Assembly (NCBI RefSeq): GCF_003339505.1
Contig: NZ_QPIW01000039.1
Span: 1-62,516 of the forward strand
From: Runella aurantiaca
Lineage (GTDB): Bacteria; Bacteroidota; Bacteroidia; Cytophagales; Spirosomataceae
DNA: 62,516 nucleotides
Reading direction: 5' to 3'
Positions 17,760 through 26,353 of the stretch are shown in pieces. The notes under the pieces are model-generated. The model was given only the letters and a program-made list of their open reading frames with translations. It was not told the origin of the DNA and ran no database searches. The translations under genes were made by a program, and so were the position numbers. Every line of letters begins with the position of its first letter. The first letter of the stretch is position 1.

Positions 17760-18362
17760 ATGACGATTCAACCCCTTATTGACCATTTTGAGACCTATCT
17801 ACCTGTTAATGAAAGTGATAAAGAATTATTGACAAGCCGAGTCATTCAGCGTTCGGTTAAGCGGCGTCAGTTTATTTTGCAAGAAGGTTTTCCCTGCAAA
17901 CACTATACGTTCGTAATAAGTGGTTGTTTTAGAATGTTTGGCGTAGATACCAAAGGAACCGAACATAACATTCAATTTGCGATTGAAAATGATTGGATTG
18001 CCGATATTGGCAGTTTTCATTCAGGAAAGCAGAGCAAGTTATTCATCGAAGCCATCGAACCCGCCGTTATTCTGCAAATCGAACAACAGGATTTGTATTT
18101 TCTCTACAACAATATCCCTAAACTCAATCGAATCTTTAAGGTTATTGTTGAAAACAAGTATGTAGAATTGCAAAATCGGGTATTGCAAAACATTAGCTCT
18201 ACGGCTTTGGAGCGGTATTTGGCTTTTCAGGAGCAATACCCCACACTCGCTTTACGGCTACCCAATACACAAATTGCTTCCTACTTGGGCATTACTCCAG
18301 AATTTTTAAGCAAAATTCGAAAAGATATCGCTACTGAAAGCGCTAACCTTAAACTATCTTAA
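17760..18362 (+). CDS. Crp/Fnr family transcriptional regulator
   Basis: This 200-residue cytoplasmic regulator has an N-terminal cNMP-binding-like beta roll (about residues 25-115: RRQFILQEGFPCKHYTFVISGCFRMF). A dimerisation helix follows, with a C-terminal winged helix (about 150-195: LRLPNTQIASYLGITPEFLSKIRKDI). The phosphate-binding cassette of true cAMP receptors is not evident, so the ligand is unknown, as for most Bacteroidota members. It is followed by a hairpin overlapping its stop codon and then a palindromic promoter of the next gene, which it may control. The four genes from 18437 to 21270 would be its targets (inference). Confidence 0.88.
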   Translation: MTIQPLIDHFETYLPVNESDKELLTSRVIQRSVKRRQFILQEGFPCKHYTFVISGCFRMFGVDTKGTEHNIQFAIENDWIADIGSFHSGKQSKLFIEAIEPAVILQIEQQDLYFLYNNIPKLNRIFKVIVENKYVELQNRVLQNISSTALERYLAFQEQYPTLALRLPNTQIASYLGITPEFLSKIRKDIATESANLKLS

Positions 18363-18383
18363 GGCTCTTTCTTAAGATAGTTT
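18351..18383 (+). terminator. Long inverted repeat overlapping the Crp/Fnr stop codon
   Basis: AAACTATCTTAAG and CTTAAGATAGTTT form a perfect 13-bp stem around a seven-base loop. The left arm contains the stop codon at 18360-18362. It is probably a terminator, although the following T run is short. Antitermination or operator function is also possible. Confidence 0.6.
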
Positions 18384-18393
18384 ATTGGTGGGT

Positions 18394-18415
18394 TCCGACA
18401 ATTGGTCGGACCTTT
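18394..18415 (+). promoter_or_regulatory. Palindromic operator and promoter of the reductase cluster
   Basis: The palindrome TCCGACAATTGGTCGGA (18394-18410) overlaps the edge of a -7-like box GACCTTTG (18408-18415; one base off TAnnTTTG), 22 bases before the ATG at 18437. It is a good candidate site for the Crp/Fnr protein encoded next door. Confidence 0.5.
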
Positions 18416-18436
18416 GCATGGTCAATTAAACAATAC

Positions 18437-19099
18437 ATGATCATGACAAAGACCACAGAAGCTAAAGTAGCCATCATTGGCTTAGGCAATATCGGCCGCG
18501 TAGTCGCCACCAATCTCACCAATGGAAATCGAGCCGTGATTTTGGCCGCTCGGGATTTTTCAAATGCGCAAAGTCTGGCTCAGGAGTTAGGCGATTTGGC
18601 CCAACCCATGGAAATTGAAGCGGCCCTTCACGAAGCTGACATTATCATTTTGGCCATTTGGTTCGATTCCATTCAATCATTTTTGAAGCAATATGCCACC
18701 CAACTAGCAGGTAAAATCATTGTTGACCCTTCCAATCCGATTGCTCCCGACGAAAAAGGAGGATTTATTAAAACCATCGGTGCCGCCGAATCAGCAGGTC
18801 AACTCAATGCGGCACTCATTCCAAAAAATGCTAAATTAGCAAAGGCATTTGGCACATTGGGGGCGGCTTCACTGGCCAATGCTTCTGGGCAAAAGCCTGA
18901 GTTAGCAGTGCTGTTTTATGCCACCGGCGACCGAAGCATTGACGGACAAATTGAAGAATTGATTGTCGATGCGGGTTTTGAACCAGTGCGTGTGGGCAAT
19001 CTTGATCAATCCATTCGGTTGGAAGTATTTGGAGATTTGCACGAATTTGGAGCGCTGGGCAAAACCGTCACTTTAGCCGAAGCCACAAAAAAAGTTTAA
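18437..19099 (+). CDS. NAD(P)-binding reductase of the F420-dependent-reductase-like family
   Basis: This 220-residue cytoplasmic protein begins with a Rossmann motif (VAIIGLGNIGRVVATNL). It continues with the F420_oxidored pattern: AARDFSNAQSLAQEL for cofactor phosphate recognition, DIIILAIWFDSIQSFL, and VDPSNPI. In bacteria without F420 these proteins are NADPH-dependent reductases of uncertain substrate. It is the first gene of a same-strand run with a DinB protein, an alpha/beta hydrolase and a lectin-like protein, starting from a palindromic promoter next to a Crp/Fnr gene. Two in-frame ATGs (18437, 18443) are possible starts. Confidence 0.8.
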   Translation: MIMTKTTEAKVAIIGLGNIGRVVATNLTNGNRAVILAARDFSNAQSLAQELGDLAQPMEIEAALHEADIIILAIWFDSIQSFLKQYATQLAGKIIVDPSNPIAPDEKGGFIKTIGAAESAGQLNAALIPKNAKLAKAFGTLGAASLANASGQKPELAVLFYATGDRSIDGQIEELIVDAGFEPVRVGNLDQSIRLEVFGDLHEFGALGKTVTLAEATKKV

Positions 19100-19136
19100 C
19101 CGATACCACCTTTATTCACCTTTCAAACAATCAATT

Positions 19137-19667
19137 ATGAAAATCACGAAAATTGTTGCCACCCTTTGTTTTGTTTTAGGAATCTCGTTTTTGGCCAATG
19201 CCCAAGCCTCCGTGGATGAATTGGTGAAAGAGTGGGAACGTGCCAAAGCCTACACCAAAGAATACCTCGATGCCATGCCCGAATCAGGCTATGCTTTGAA
19301 ACCCACGCCTGATATTCGTTCGTTTGCTGAACAAATGTTGCATTTGAGCGACGCCAACTATGGGTTTGTTTCGGCAGCAACGGGTGAAAAAAGCCCTTAT
19401 GGACCAGGAGAATTGGAAAAAAGCACCGATAAATCGAAAGCTAATGTGACGAAAATCGTCTTGGAGGGTTATGATTTTGTTATCAATGGCCTCAAAAAAA
19501 TGACTCCCGCGCAATTGAACGAAAGCATTAAATTGTTTGGAAGATTTGACATGACCAAAGGAATGGCGGTAGCAAAGTGTTTTGAACATCAAACACACCA
19601 TCGTGGACAATGTACTATTTATTTGCGCTTGGCTGGCGTAAAACCACCAAATGAGAAATTGTTCTAA
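19137..19667 (+). CDS. Secreted DinB-family protein
   Basis: This 176-residue protein has a cleavable signal peptide (ends FLANAQ) followed by a DinB-like four-helix bundle. The likely metal-binding histidines are in QMLHLSDANYG and in the C-terminal HQTHHRGQCTIYLR, the usual DinB triad positions. DinB/YfiT folds include metal-dependent thiol transferases and hydrolases, but this exported version has no assigned reaction. It lies 37 bp after the reductase gene and 11 bp before the alpha/beta hydrolase gene, so co-expression is likely. Confidence 0.8.
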   Translation: MKITKIVATLCFVLGISFLANAQASVDELVKEWERAKAYTKEYLDAMPESGYALKPTPDIRSFAEQMLHLSDANYGFVSAATGEKSPYGPGELEKSTDKSKANVTKIVLEGYDFVINGLKKMTPAQLNESIKLFGRFDMTKGMAVAKCFEHQTHHRGQCTIYLRLAGVKPPNEKLF

Positions 19668-19678
19668 TCCTTTTTGAG

Positions 19679-20539
19679 ATGTATAATAGACTAATTTCAG
19701 TAATATCTCTTCTACTTTGTTGCTCGTATGTATACGGGCAACAAAATTTAAGAAGGGCCTTTCAACCGCCATCCGTAGTCAATAAAATGCCCTATGGAGC
19801 AAATGCCAAAGCGGGGCATTATGCCCAAACCAAAGATGGAAAAATCTATTATGAAGTGTATGGCAAAGGGCAGCCGATTGTCCTTCTTCACGGCGGAATA
19901 TTAGGTTCTACCATCGAAATGGCCGAATTTATTGACAGTCTTTCTAAAAATTTTCAAGTAATAGCCGTTTCTACACGTGGACATGGAAAATCTGAAATAG
20001 GCACTGAACCTGTTACGTACGAACAAAAAGCCGATGATGTGATGGCAGTTATCAATGCCGTTACAAAAGAACAAGTTGTTATTTTAGGTTTTAGCGAAGG
20101 GGCTTATACAAGCTATAAAGTAGCAAGTATGTATCCCGAAAGAATAAAGAAAATGATCGCGATTGGGGCGGGCGAACAAATACCAGGGTTAAGAAAAGTA
20201 GTGTTTAATCCCAAAGAATTATTGAACACAGATAAGGCATATTGGACGCAACAAAAAGCCCTCATGCCTGAACCAGAAAAATTAGAGGATTTTTGGGCAA
20301 AAATGGAAGTTTTCTATAATACCATGACCGCCAGCAAAGAATTGTTTGGTTCAATAAAATGTTCAGTCCTGATTATGGCTGGTGAATTAGACCAAAACGC
20401 ACCGCTTTCAACTGTAATCAATGCTTATAATATGCTACCAAACAGCCAGTTATGTATTATTCCCAATACTGGTCATGTGGTGTTTCTTGAAAATTTTGCG
20501 GCAGTTTGGGCAAGTGTTGTTCCTTTTTTAAAGAACTAA
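19679..20539 (+). CDS. Secreted alpha/beta hydrolase
   Basis: This 286-residue hydrolase has a signal peptide (ends YVYGQ). The fold signatures are an oxyanion HGG (IVLLHGGILGS), the nucleophile elbow GFSEG, an acid in AGELDQNAP and a histidine in NTGHVVFLE, so the triad is complete. It belongs to the broad alpha/beta hydrolase fold 1 family, and the substrate cannot be predicted. It is the third gene of the cluster started at 18437. Confidence 0.85.
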   Translation: MYNRLISVISLLLCCSYVYGQQNLRRAFQPPSVVNKMPYGANAKAGHYAQTKDGKIYYEVYGKGQPIVLLHGGILGSTIEMAEFIDSLSKNFQVIAVSTRGHGKSEIGTEPVTYEQKADDVMAVINAVTKEQVVILGFSEGAYTSYKVASMYPERIKKMIAIGAGEQIPGLRKVVFNPKELLNTDKAYWTQQKALMPEPEKLEDFWAKMEVFYNTMTASKELFGSIKCSVLIMAGELDQNAPLSTVINAYNMLPNSQLCIIPNTGHVVFLENFAAVWASVVPFLKN

Positions 20540-20595
20540 GATGATTGATTCTAAGAACCAAAATGTGCGGTTACAACAAAATTGACTAAAAGGCG

Positions 20596-21270
20596 ATGAA
20601 AGGTTTCAATTGTGTATTCATTAGCGGCTTATTGCTACTTTCCATTGATTTGTTAGCTCAAAGTATCAAGCTAACCCCAAACAATCTCGTGGCTAATCAG
20701 GTGTATATGTCTATCGAAAGGCTAGAAAGCAAAGATGTATTAAAAATCATCAAAGATTCTACCATAAAAGCCGTTGACGAAGCTACGTTTGTAAAAATTA
20801 AAGACGTTGATTTCCAAGATGGAACGATTGAAGTAAAAGTACTGAGCCGTTTATTGAAAACGGCTCGCCCTTCCGACCGAGGATTTATCGGCATAGCCTT
20901 CAGAATCAACGAACAAAATTCTGCTTTTGAATGTATTTATATTCGCCCAACCAATGGCCGAGCCGACGACCAAGTACGCCGCAATCATTCTATTCAATAC
21001 TTTGCGTTTCCTGATTTCAAATTTGACCGCCTACGCAAAGAGTCTCCCGAAAAATACGAATCGTATGCCGATATGGGGCTTAATGAGTGGCTAAAAATGA
21101 AAATTGTAGTGAAAGGCAACCAAGCCAAATTGTTTTTGAATGACAACCAACAGCCTTCTTTGGTAGTGAACGACTTAAAATTGGGTGAAAATACCGCAGG
21201 AGCATTAGGCCTATTTGTAGACGTAGGCACCGAAGGCTATTTCACTGATTTGATGGTTACAAGAGATTAG
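20596..21270 (+). CDS. Secreted lectin-like (DUF1080/laminin-G type fold) protein
   Basis: This 224-residue protein has a signal peptide (ends LLAQ) and a single jelly-roll-like domain. Segments such as VDFQDGTIEVKVLSRL, RGFIGIAFRI, EWLKMKIVVKGNQAKLFLND and GALGLFVDVGTEGYFTDLMV follow the layout of DUF1080 and related concanavalin-like domains. It may bind or act on a sugar; no catalytic residues can be assigned. It ends the 18437-21270 cluster, and no clear terminator follows. Confidence 0.65.
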   Translation: MKGFNCVFISGLLLLSIDLLAQSIKLTPNNLVANQVYMSIERLESKDVLKIIKDSTIKAVDEATFVKIKDVDFQDGTIEVKVLSRLLKTARPSDRGFIGIAFRINEQNSAFECIYIRPTNGRADDQVRRNHSIQYFAFPDFKFDRLRKESPEKYESYADMGLNEWLKMKIVVKGNQAKLFLNDNQQPSLVVNDLKLGENTAGALGLFVDVGTEGYFTDLMVTRD

Positions 21271-21813
21271 GTCTTATTGGTTTTAACGTAGAAAGTTCGG
21301 AAAGTCGTCGCCATTTTCAGGCTCGACGCAAGGGTGTATCATCAATTCTAATGGAACTGAAGGCGATGATTCTTTTCACACCGCTTTGGTGATGGCATCC
21401 CACCGAAATTCTAAATTTTCAGCATTTATGGTTGGGCGTTACCACCGAAACGCATTGCATCCAATCAGCTTTTGTATAGAGTTAATCAATAATTTTCATT
21501 ATTAATTATACTTTGATTGGTATACAAGTTTTATTTACTAACAAGGTGGATTATAGACCATTTTTGGAGTTTAAAAAGTGCCAAAAAAATGTATAATTAA
21601 ACCCCCGTTTTATGAGACTGACACACCACAAAAACAGCCTCTAAACCGCAAGGCTCGCCCTCAAAAAGCGGGCAAAAACCAGCTCGCGGAATATCTCCTC
21701 ACCCAACGATAAATCCAGAACAAACATCTTGGCACTCAGCGCTACCAAAGGTTTCGTTCAATCGCTATGAATATGGGCACCTTCATGGTTTGGCTTTCCA
21801 CCACTACGAATAC
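21271..21813. other. Gene-free stretch with no recognised content
   Basis: This is about 540 bp between the lectin-like gene and the HxlR regulator. I find no complete gene. Short frames on both strands are interrupted, and the stretch has the look of decayed coding DNA, but no family could be recognised. It marks a junction between two cassettes of visibly different base composition. Confidence 0.4.
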
Positions 21814-22254
21814 TTAGTTATCCGTGGCTGTTTTTTTCTCCATCATCTTGATTGTCAACTCTTTCGTTACCTGTCTTACAAATTTTTCCTTGTCTTTTTT
21901 TGCCTCTTTGATTGTCTCTTTTATATCTGCTGGCATAGTGAAATACTTGTCCGACCAAATATAAATTTCCATAATTATTGGCAGTAAGTCAATTCCTTTT
22001 GGGGCCAGTCTGTACAAAATTTTAGCCTTACTGTCGGGGTGGGCTGATTTTTCAATTATACCATTTTCTTCAAGCCCTTTCAGTCTTGACGCTAAAATAT
22101 TGGTCGCAATGCCTTCTGCCGAGCTTAAAAAATCTTTATAAGTACATTTTTTAAAAAACATTAAGTCCCTAATAATAAGCAACGACCATTTGTCGCCAAA
22201 TATGTCAAGTGAGTTACTCAATGGGCAATCAGACCTTTTTTTATTCGTTTCCAT
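21814..22254 (-). CDS. HxlR-family transcriptional regulator
   Basis: This 146-residue winged-helix regulator carries the family's N-terminal signature (CPLSNSLDIFGDKWSLLIIRDLMF), with the conserved Cys near residue 10. The recognition-helix segment is ATNILASRLKGLEENGIIEK. HxlR proteins usually respond to quinones, aldehydes or oxidants, often through that cysteine. It is divergent from the operon starting at 22340, with 85 bp between the starts and a palindrome in the middle, so it very probably controls that operon and itself. Confidence 0.93.
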   Translation of the reverse strand: METNKKRSDCPLSNSLDIFGDKWSLLIIRDLMFFKKCTYKDFLSSAEGIATNILASRLKGLEENGIIEKSAHPDSKAKILYRLAPKGIDLLPIIMEIYIWSDKYFTMPADIKETIKEAKKDKEKFVRQVTKELTIKMMEKKTATDN

Positions 22255-22295
22255 AAAATATTTTAAAAATTAACTTGCATTTTGAAAGTTGTTTG

Positions 22296-22320
22296 TATAT
22301 TTGCACTTGCAATTTGCAAG
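22296..22320 (+). promoter_or_regulatory. Promoter and operator between hxlR-type gene and the SDR operon
   Basis: TATATTTG at 22296-22303 is a perfect Bacteroidota -7 box on the plus strand. A TTG-containing -33-like element (around 22274-22278) lies at the right distance upstream. Immediately downstream is CTTGCAA-t-TTGCAAG (22306-22320), a 7-bp-arm palindrome over the likely transcription start, well placed for an HxlR repressor. Confidence 0.7.
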
Positions 22321-22339
22321 CAAATTTACAGATTAAAAA

Positions 22340-23152
22340 ATGAAACAAATAAAAATGAAAAATATTTTAGTAACAGGAGCATCTTCTGGCTTTGGTTTGT
22401 TAGTCGCCAACGAGCTGCACAGAAAGGGTTACAATGTAATTGGTACGAGTCGTAACCCTGAAAAGTATGCAGCAAAGTTTCCTTTCAAAATGATAGCATT
22501 AGACCTTGATTCAGAACAGTCAATAACCACTTTGCCCGAAAGAATTTTCGAAGAAATAGGTCAATTAGATGTTCTTATCAATAATGCTGGCTTTTTAGTT
22601 ACTGGTATTGCTGAAGAAATACCTATCGAGTTAGGTAGAAAGCAATTTGAAACAAACTTTTGGGGTACCATTAAAGTGACGAATGCTGTATTGCCATATT
22701 TTAGAAAACAAAAACATGGTAAAATAATAACTGTAGGTTCAATTACTGGGCTTGTAGCATTTCCTAATACTTCTTACTATGCAGCTTCCAAACATGCTTT
22801 GGAAGGGTATTTCAAGGCATTGCGCTATGAATTAACTGAGTTTAATATTCGTGTAGCTATGATTGAACCTGGTTCTTTCAAAACAAATATTTTGAATAAT
22901 TCATCAACAACCTTAAATAAAATTGAAGATTACAATGCATTAAGGAACAAAAATGAGAAATACACAAATTTAATAGTACAACAAGCTGAAGACCCCGCAA
23001 TGGTTGCAGAAAAAGTGCTTAAAGTGGTTGAAACAGATAAGCCTAAATTTAGAAATTTGGTTGGAAAAGGCTTATCTGTATTAATTACGTTACAACACTT
23101 TGCATATGGTATGTTAGAAAAAACAATTCTTAAACAATTAAACAATTCTTAA
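22340..23152 (+). CDS. Short-chain dehydrogenase/reductase (SDR)
   Basis: This 270-residue classical SDR has the cofactor motif TGASSGFG near the N-terminus, NNAG, the catalytic Ser in VGSITG and YYAASKHA with the Tyr/Lys pair. The Arg in GTSRNPEK suggests NADP(H) preference. It is the first gene of a tight four-gene operon divergent from the HxlR gene. Together with the MDR reductase at the end of the operon it suggests handling of a reactive carbonyl or quinone (inference). The substrate is unknown. An alternative start is Met6. Confidence 0.9.
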   Translation: MKQIKMKNILVTGASSGFGLLVANELHRKGYNVIGTSRNPEKYAAKFPFKMIALDLDSEQSITTLPERIFEEIGQLDVLINNAGFLVTGIAEEIPIELGRKQFETNFWGTIKVTNAVLPYFRKQKHGKIITVGSITGLVAFPNTSYYAASKHALEGYFKALRYELTEFNIRVAMIEPGSFKTNILNNSSTTLNKIEDYNALRNKNEKYTNLIVQQAEDPAMVAEKVLKVVETDKPKFRNLVGKGLSVLITLQHFAYGMLEKTILKQLNNS

Positions 23153-23161
23153 AAATAAAAA

Positions 23162-24010
23162 ATGGCAACACAAAACTTAACTTACGCAACAGTACCAACA
23201 CAGTTTATTACTGCTGCAAATGGTATAAAATTTGCCTATCGAAGACTTGGCGCAAAAAAAAATATCCCAGTTATATATTTTAATCACTTAACCTCGAATT
23301 TGGATAATTGCGACCCGAGAATAATGGATAGTATGGCTGCACAATACGAAATTATTTCTTTTGATTATCGTGGTGTAGGTGAGACTTCGGGCGAAGATGC
23401 AAAATCAATTCAAGAAATGGCAAAAGATAGTCTTGCTTTTATTCAAGCTTTAGGCTACGAAAAAATTGATATTATGGCATTTTCTATGGGTGGTTTTATT
23501 GCTCAGGAATTAATGGAAATCGCTCCCAATCTTGTTCGCAAAATTATTCTTGCAGGAACAGGACCAAGAGGTGGAAAAGGAATAAGCGATGTAGTAAAAT
23601 TAACCTACTGGGATATTTTCAAGGGGTACTTAAATTTTGTTGACCCTAAATTTTTCTTGTTTTTTAATTCATCATCAAGTGGAAAATCAGCAGCTCGTGA
23701 GTTCTTAAAACGCATAAAAGAACGAACTGAAAACCGTGATATTCCTGCGAGACTAAAAACATTACAAATACAGCTGAAAGCCATTGCAACTTGGGGGCAC
23801 GAGGAACCAGCCGATTTATCAAAATTTACACTTCCTGTATTGGTTATTAATGGCGATAATGACCGTATGGTACCTACCCCAAATTCTTACGATTTAGCAA
23901 ATAGATTGCCTAATGCTCAATTACATATTTACGAAAATGCAGCACACGGAGCGATATTTCAACATCACGATGATTTTGTAAAGAGGGCTTTAATCTTTTT
24001 TGCATCGTAA
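23162..24010 (+). CDS. Cytoplasmic alpha/beta hydrolase
   Basis: This 282-residue alpha/beta hydrolase fold 1 protein has no signal peptide. The nucleophile elbow is AFSMGGF, the acid is in INGDNDRMVP and the histidine in ENAAHGAIF. The family includes many esterases, haloperoxidase-like proteins and lactonases. It starts 9 bp after the SDR gene, so the two are translated from one transcript. The exact substrate is unknown. Confidence 0.88.
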   Translation: MATQNLTYATVPTQFITAANGIKFAYRRLGAKKNIPVIYFNHLTSNLDNCDPRIMDSMAAQYEIISFDYRGVGETSGEDAKSIQEMAKDSLAFIQALGYEKIDIMAFSMGGFIAQELMEIAPNLVRKIILAGTGPRGGKGISDVVKLTYWDIFKGYLNFVDPKFFLFFNSSSSGKSAAREFLKRIKERTENRDIPARLKTLQIQLKAIATWGHEEPADLSKFTLPVLVINGDNDRMVPTPNSYDLANRLPNAQLHIYENAAHGAIFQHHDDFVKRALIFFAS

Positions 24011-24040
24011 TTTTTAAACAGCTTAAATAGTAAATTCAAA

Positions 24041-24919
24041 ATGAAAAAAATAATAGCAGTACTTTTATTGAGTATAGTTGTGGGAACAGACACCTTTGCT
24101 CAAAATACAGAGGCAAAGGCTAAAACTGTGGCTACAAATATCAGAGCAGAAAAGCATTTGTCATCCTCTATATTGTTATGGATGCGTACTGATAAAGCTC
24201 GTCAAGCAGGAATGGACAGGTGGAAAGGTCCACATTCAAAAATAATTTCTGCCAATAAAGGGCTTTGGGAATACCGTCAAATACATTTTGTGGAAAATAA
24301 CTCTGGACTTTGGCAACCAATAAGTGGTGTAGAAACCACGATACCTACAAACCGTAAAATTGATGGTGTAGCAGATGTTACTTTAAAAAATCTATTTTCA
24401 GTATTTAGAGGTAAAAAACAAAATAAACTTGCCTATGCCGATGAAGTAAATTTGTTTAAGCGAACTATTCTTTATGCAGCTTTTCCAAAAAATTCTAAAT
24501 GGTACAGTGTAGCCCAACCAAGTGAAAAAATTGAAGCTAGAAGTATGGTATTTTTTAAAAAAAAGGACGGCATAAGTGATAAAGATTTTAAAAATTTTAT
24601 CAATGACGAACTTACGCCTGCACTTGCCAATACAGGTATGCTTAAAGAATTGAGAAACAAAGCATATAATCCATGGAAACAAGAACAATGGAATACGCCA
24701 AATGTAGCCCACGACAACGCACCAGAAGTACAGTTTCAGGCATCGTTAATATTGGGATTTAGCAATGATGCTGCAATGAAAAGTTTTTTCAGTAGTGAAG
24801 AATTAAAAAAACTTTCAAACAGACTGTCGGTTTTCTGTTCAACAATTCATGCATATGAAATAGCAGAAACATTAACCTTTGTAAAAAACGGAACACAGCT
24901 TGCACAATATCAAAAATAA
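24041..24919 (+). CDS. Secreted protein, possibly two EthD-like (dimeric alpha/beta barrel) halves
   Basis: This 292-residue protein has a signal peptide (ends DTFAQ). I do not recognise it firmly. Residues about 40-170 and 170-280 look like two similar halves, each starting with a strand of the type ILLWMRTD or SMVFFKKKDGISD, followed by helices. This recalls EthD/stress-responsive dimeric barrels (for example GMDRWKGPHSKI beside the first strand). It sits 30 bp after the hydrolase and 3 bp before the MDR gene in the HxlR-controlled operon. Function unknown. Confidence 0.5.
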   Translation: MKKIIAVLLLSIVVGTDTFAQNTEAKAKTVATNIRAEKHLSSSILLWMRTDKARQAGMDRWKGPHSKIISANKGLWEYRQIHFVENNSGLWQPISGVETTIPTNRKIDGVADVTLKNLFSVFRGKKQNKLAYADEVNLFKRTILYAAFPKNSKWYSVAQPSEKIEARSMVFFKKKDGISDKDFKNFINDELTPALANTGMLKELRNKAYNPWKQEQWNTPNVAHDNAPEVQFQASLILGFSNDAAMKSFFSSEELKKLSNRLSVFCSTIHAYEIAETLTFVKNGTQLAQYQK

Positions 24920-24922
24920 AAA

Positions 24923-25924
24923 ATGAAAGCATTTACAATAAAACGGTATAGTACAGAAGATACACTACAATTGGTTGATTTTCCCGAGCCGATTATAAAT
25001 GAAAATGAGGTTTTGGTAGAAATTCATTCGGCAAGTGTCAATCAGCTGGATGCTAAAATAAAAACGGGAGAGTTTAAGCTTTTGCTTCCGTATAAATTTC
25101 CTTTGATTTTAGGTCACGATGTGGCTGGTATAATAACTAAAGTCGGCTCAAAAGTTAGACAGTTCAAAGTTGGTGATGAAGTGTTTGCCCGACCTGTTGA
25201 TTTTAAAATTGGCACATTTGCAGAATACATTGCTATCAATGAAAATGATGTCGCATTGAAACCAAAAAACATTTCAATGGAACAAGCGGCTTCCATTCCG
25301 TTGGTCGCTTTAACGGTTTGGCAGGCATTCGTAGAAAAGGCAAAACTCAAAAAAGGTCAAAAAGTATTTATACAAGCAGGTTCCGGCGGTGTCGGAACGA
25401 TTGCTATTCAGTTGGCAAAACATTGGGGCGCAACTGTCGCCACAACAACAAGTGCGGATAATTTTGATTTAGTGAAAAGTCTTGGTGCTGATATTGTGAT
25501 TGATTACAAAACACAGGATTTTGAAACGATACTCAAAGATTACGATTTGGTATTGAATAGTCAGGACGGAAAAACGCTTGAAAAGTCCATGAAAATATTG
25601 AAGTCAGGCGGAAAAGTCATTTCTATATCAGGTCCGCCCGATGCTACTTTCGCAAAAGAACTTGGATTGTCTTGGTTTTTGAAAACAGCGTTTTTCTTTT
25701 TGAGCAGAAAGGTGAAAAAGCAAGCGAAAAAACTTAATGTAGATTATTCCTTTTTGTTTATGCAAGCTAACGGAAAACAATTATCTGAAATTAGTTTGTT
25801 GATTGAATCTGGTGTTATTCGCCCAATTGTCGACAAGGTTTTTCCGTTTCAACAAACAAACGAAGCAATGACTTATGTAGCAAATGGTCGTGCCAAAGGA
25901 AAAGTCATTGTCAAGGTCAAGTAG
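24923..25924 (+). CDS. MDR-family NADP-dependent oxidoreductase (quinone oxidoreductase-like)
   Basis: This 333-residue medium-chain dehydrogenase/reductase is of the zinc-independent quinone-oxidoreductase branch. An N-terminal GroES-like domain contains LILGHDVAGIITKVGS. A Rossmann domain follows with AGSGGVGTIAIQLAKHWGA. The structural-zinc cysteines of alcohol dehydrogenases are absent. It ends the four-gene operon, three bases after the preceding gene. With the SDR and the HxlR regulator it fits a reactive-electrophile or quinone response (inference). Confidence 0.9.
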   Translation: MKAFTIKRYSTEDTLQLVDFPEPIINENEVLVEIHSASVNQLDAKIKTGEFKLLLPYKFPLILGHDVAGIITKVGSKVRQFKVGDEVFARPVDFKIGTFAEYIAINENDVALKPKNISMEQAASIPLVALTVWQAFVEKAKLKKGQKVFIQAGSGGVGTIAIQLAKHWGATVATTTSADNFDLVKSLGADIVIDYKTQDFETILKDYDLVLNSQDGKTLEKSMKILKSGGKVISISGPPDATFAKELGLSWFLKTAFFFLSRKVKKQAKKLNVDYSFLFMQANGKQLSEISLLIESGVIRPIVDKVFPFQQTNEAMTYVANGRAKGKVIVKVK

Positions 25925-25973
25925 TTTAGTTTTTGTAGTGGTGCCGGTAAAATAGCAGCTAACTCGCCGATGG

Positions 25974-25990
25974 ATGTACTTACAGTACAT
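25974..25990. terminator. Small hairpin after the MDR gene
   Basis: ATGTACT-tac-AGTACAT forms a 7-bp stem with a three-base loop, 50 bases past the operon's last stop. There is no T run, so its role as a terminator is uncertain. Confidence 0.35.
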
Positions 25991-26169
25991 GCTTTATAGG
26001 GTTCAACTGCTACTCCCGTCCGCTGAGCTGGGTAATGCCGTTATCAACTGCCAAAAACTTAACCGCGATTCTTATAAAATAGGCCTAATTTTATCAGTTA
26101 CAGCCATAATCTGAAAATTCTGCAAATGATTCAGGCAAACGTGTAATGAAGACAGAGTTTACAGTGTTG

Positions 26170-26177
26170 TATATTTG
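26170..26177 (+). promoter_or_regulatory. Promoter -7 box before the truncated metal-locus ORF and AraC gene
   Basis: TATATTTG is an exact TAnnTTTG match, 23 bases before the ATG at 26201. It would drive both the small truncated ORF and the overlapping AraC-type gene. Confidence 0.55.
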
Positions 26178-26200
26178 CAGCATATAATACAAAACCGCAA

Positions 26201-26353
26201 ATGACTCTCTTCAAGCGTATTTTATGTTTGTACATGGCATTTCAGGTACTGCTGTCAAGTACAGGATTTGCGATGTATGCATATTGGTGCACGATGAGAG
26301 ACGCTTGGTCTTCACTATTCTTATCACCTAGTTGGGATGAAACTGTACATTAA
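26201..26353 (+). pseudogene. Truncated HYC_CC_PP-like small protein (remnant of a metal-resistance locus)
   Basis: This is a 50-codon frame with an ATG, a TAnnTTTG promoter box and a membrane-targeting N-terminus (YMAFQVLLSSTGFAMYAYWC). The pattern LLSSTGFA followed by an aromatic/Cys motif resembles the start of HYC_CC_PP proteins, small exported proteins common beside Bacteroidota metal efflux genes. The family is usually over 100 residues, so this copy has lost its C-terminus. Its last 17 bases overlap the AraC-type gene in another frame. The family assignment rests on a short stretch. Confidence 0.5.

Noticed and set aside
21271-21813. Transposase remnant before the HxlR gene
   Set aside because: The stretch looks like decayed coding DNA, but no family motif or terminal repeat could be identified, so no claim is made.
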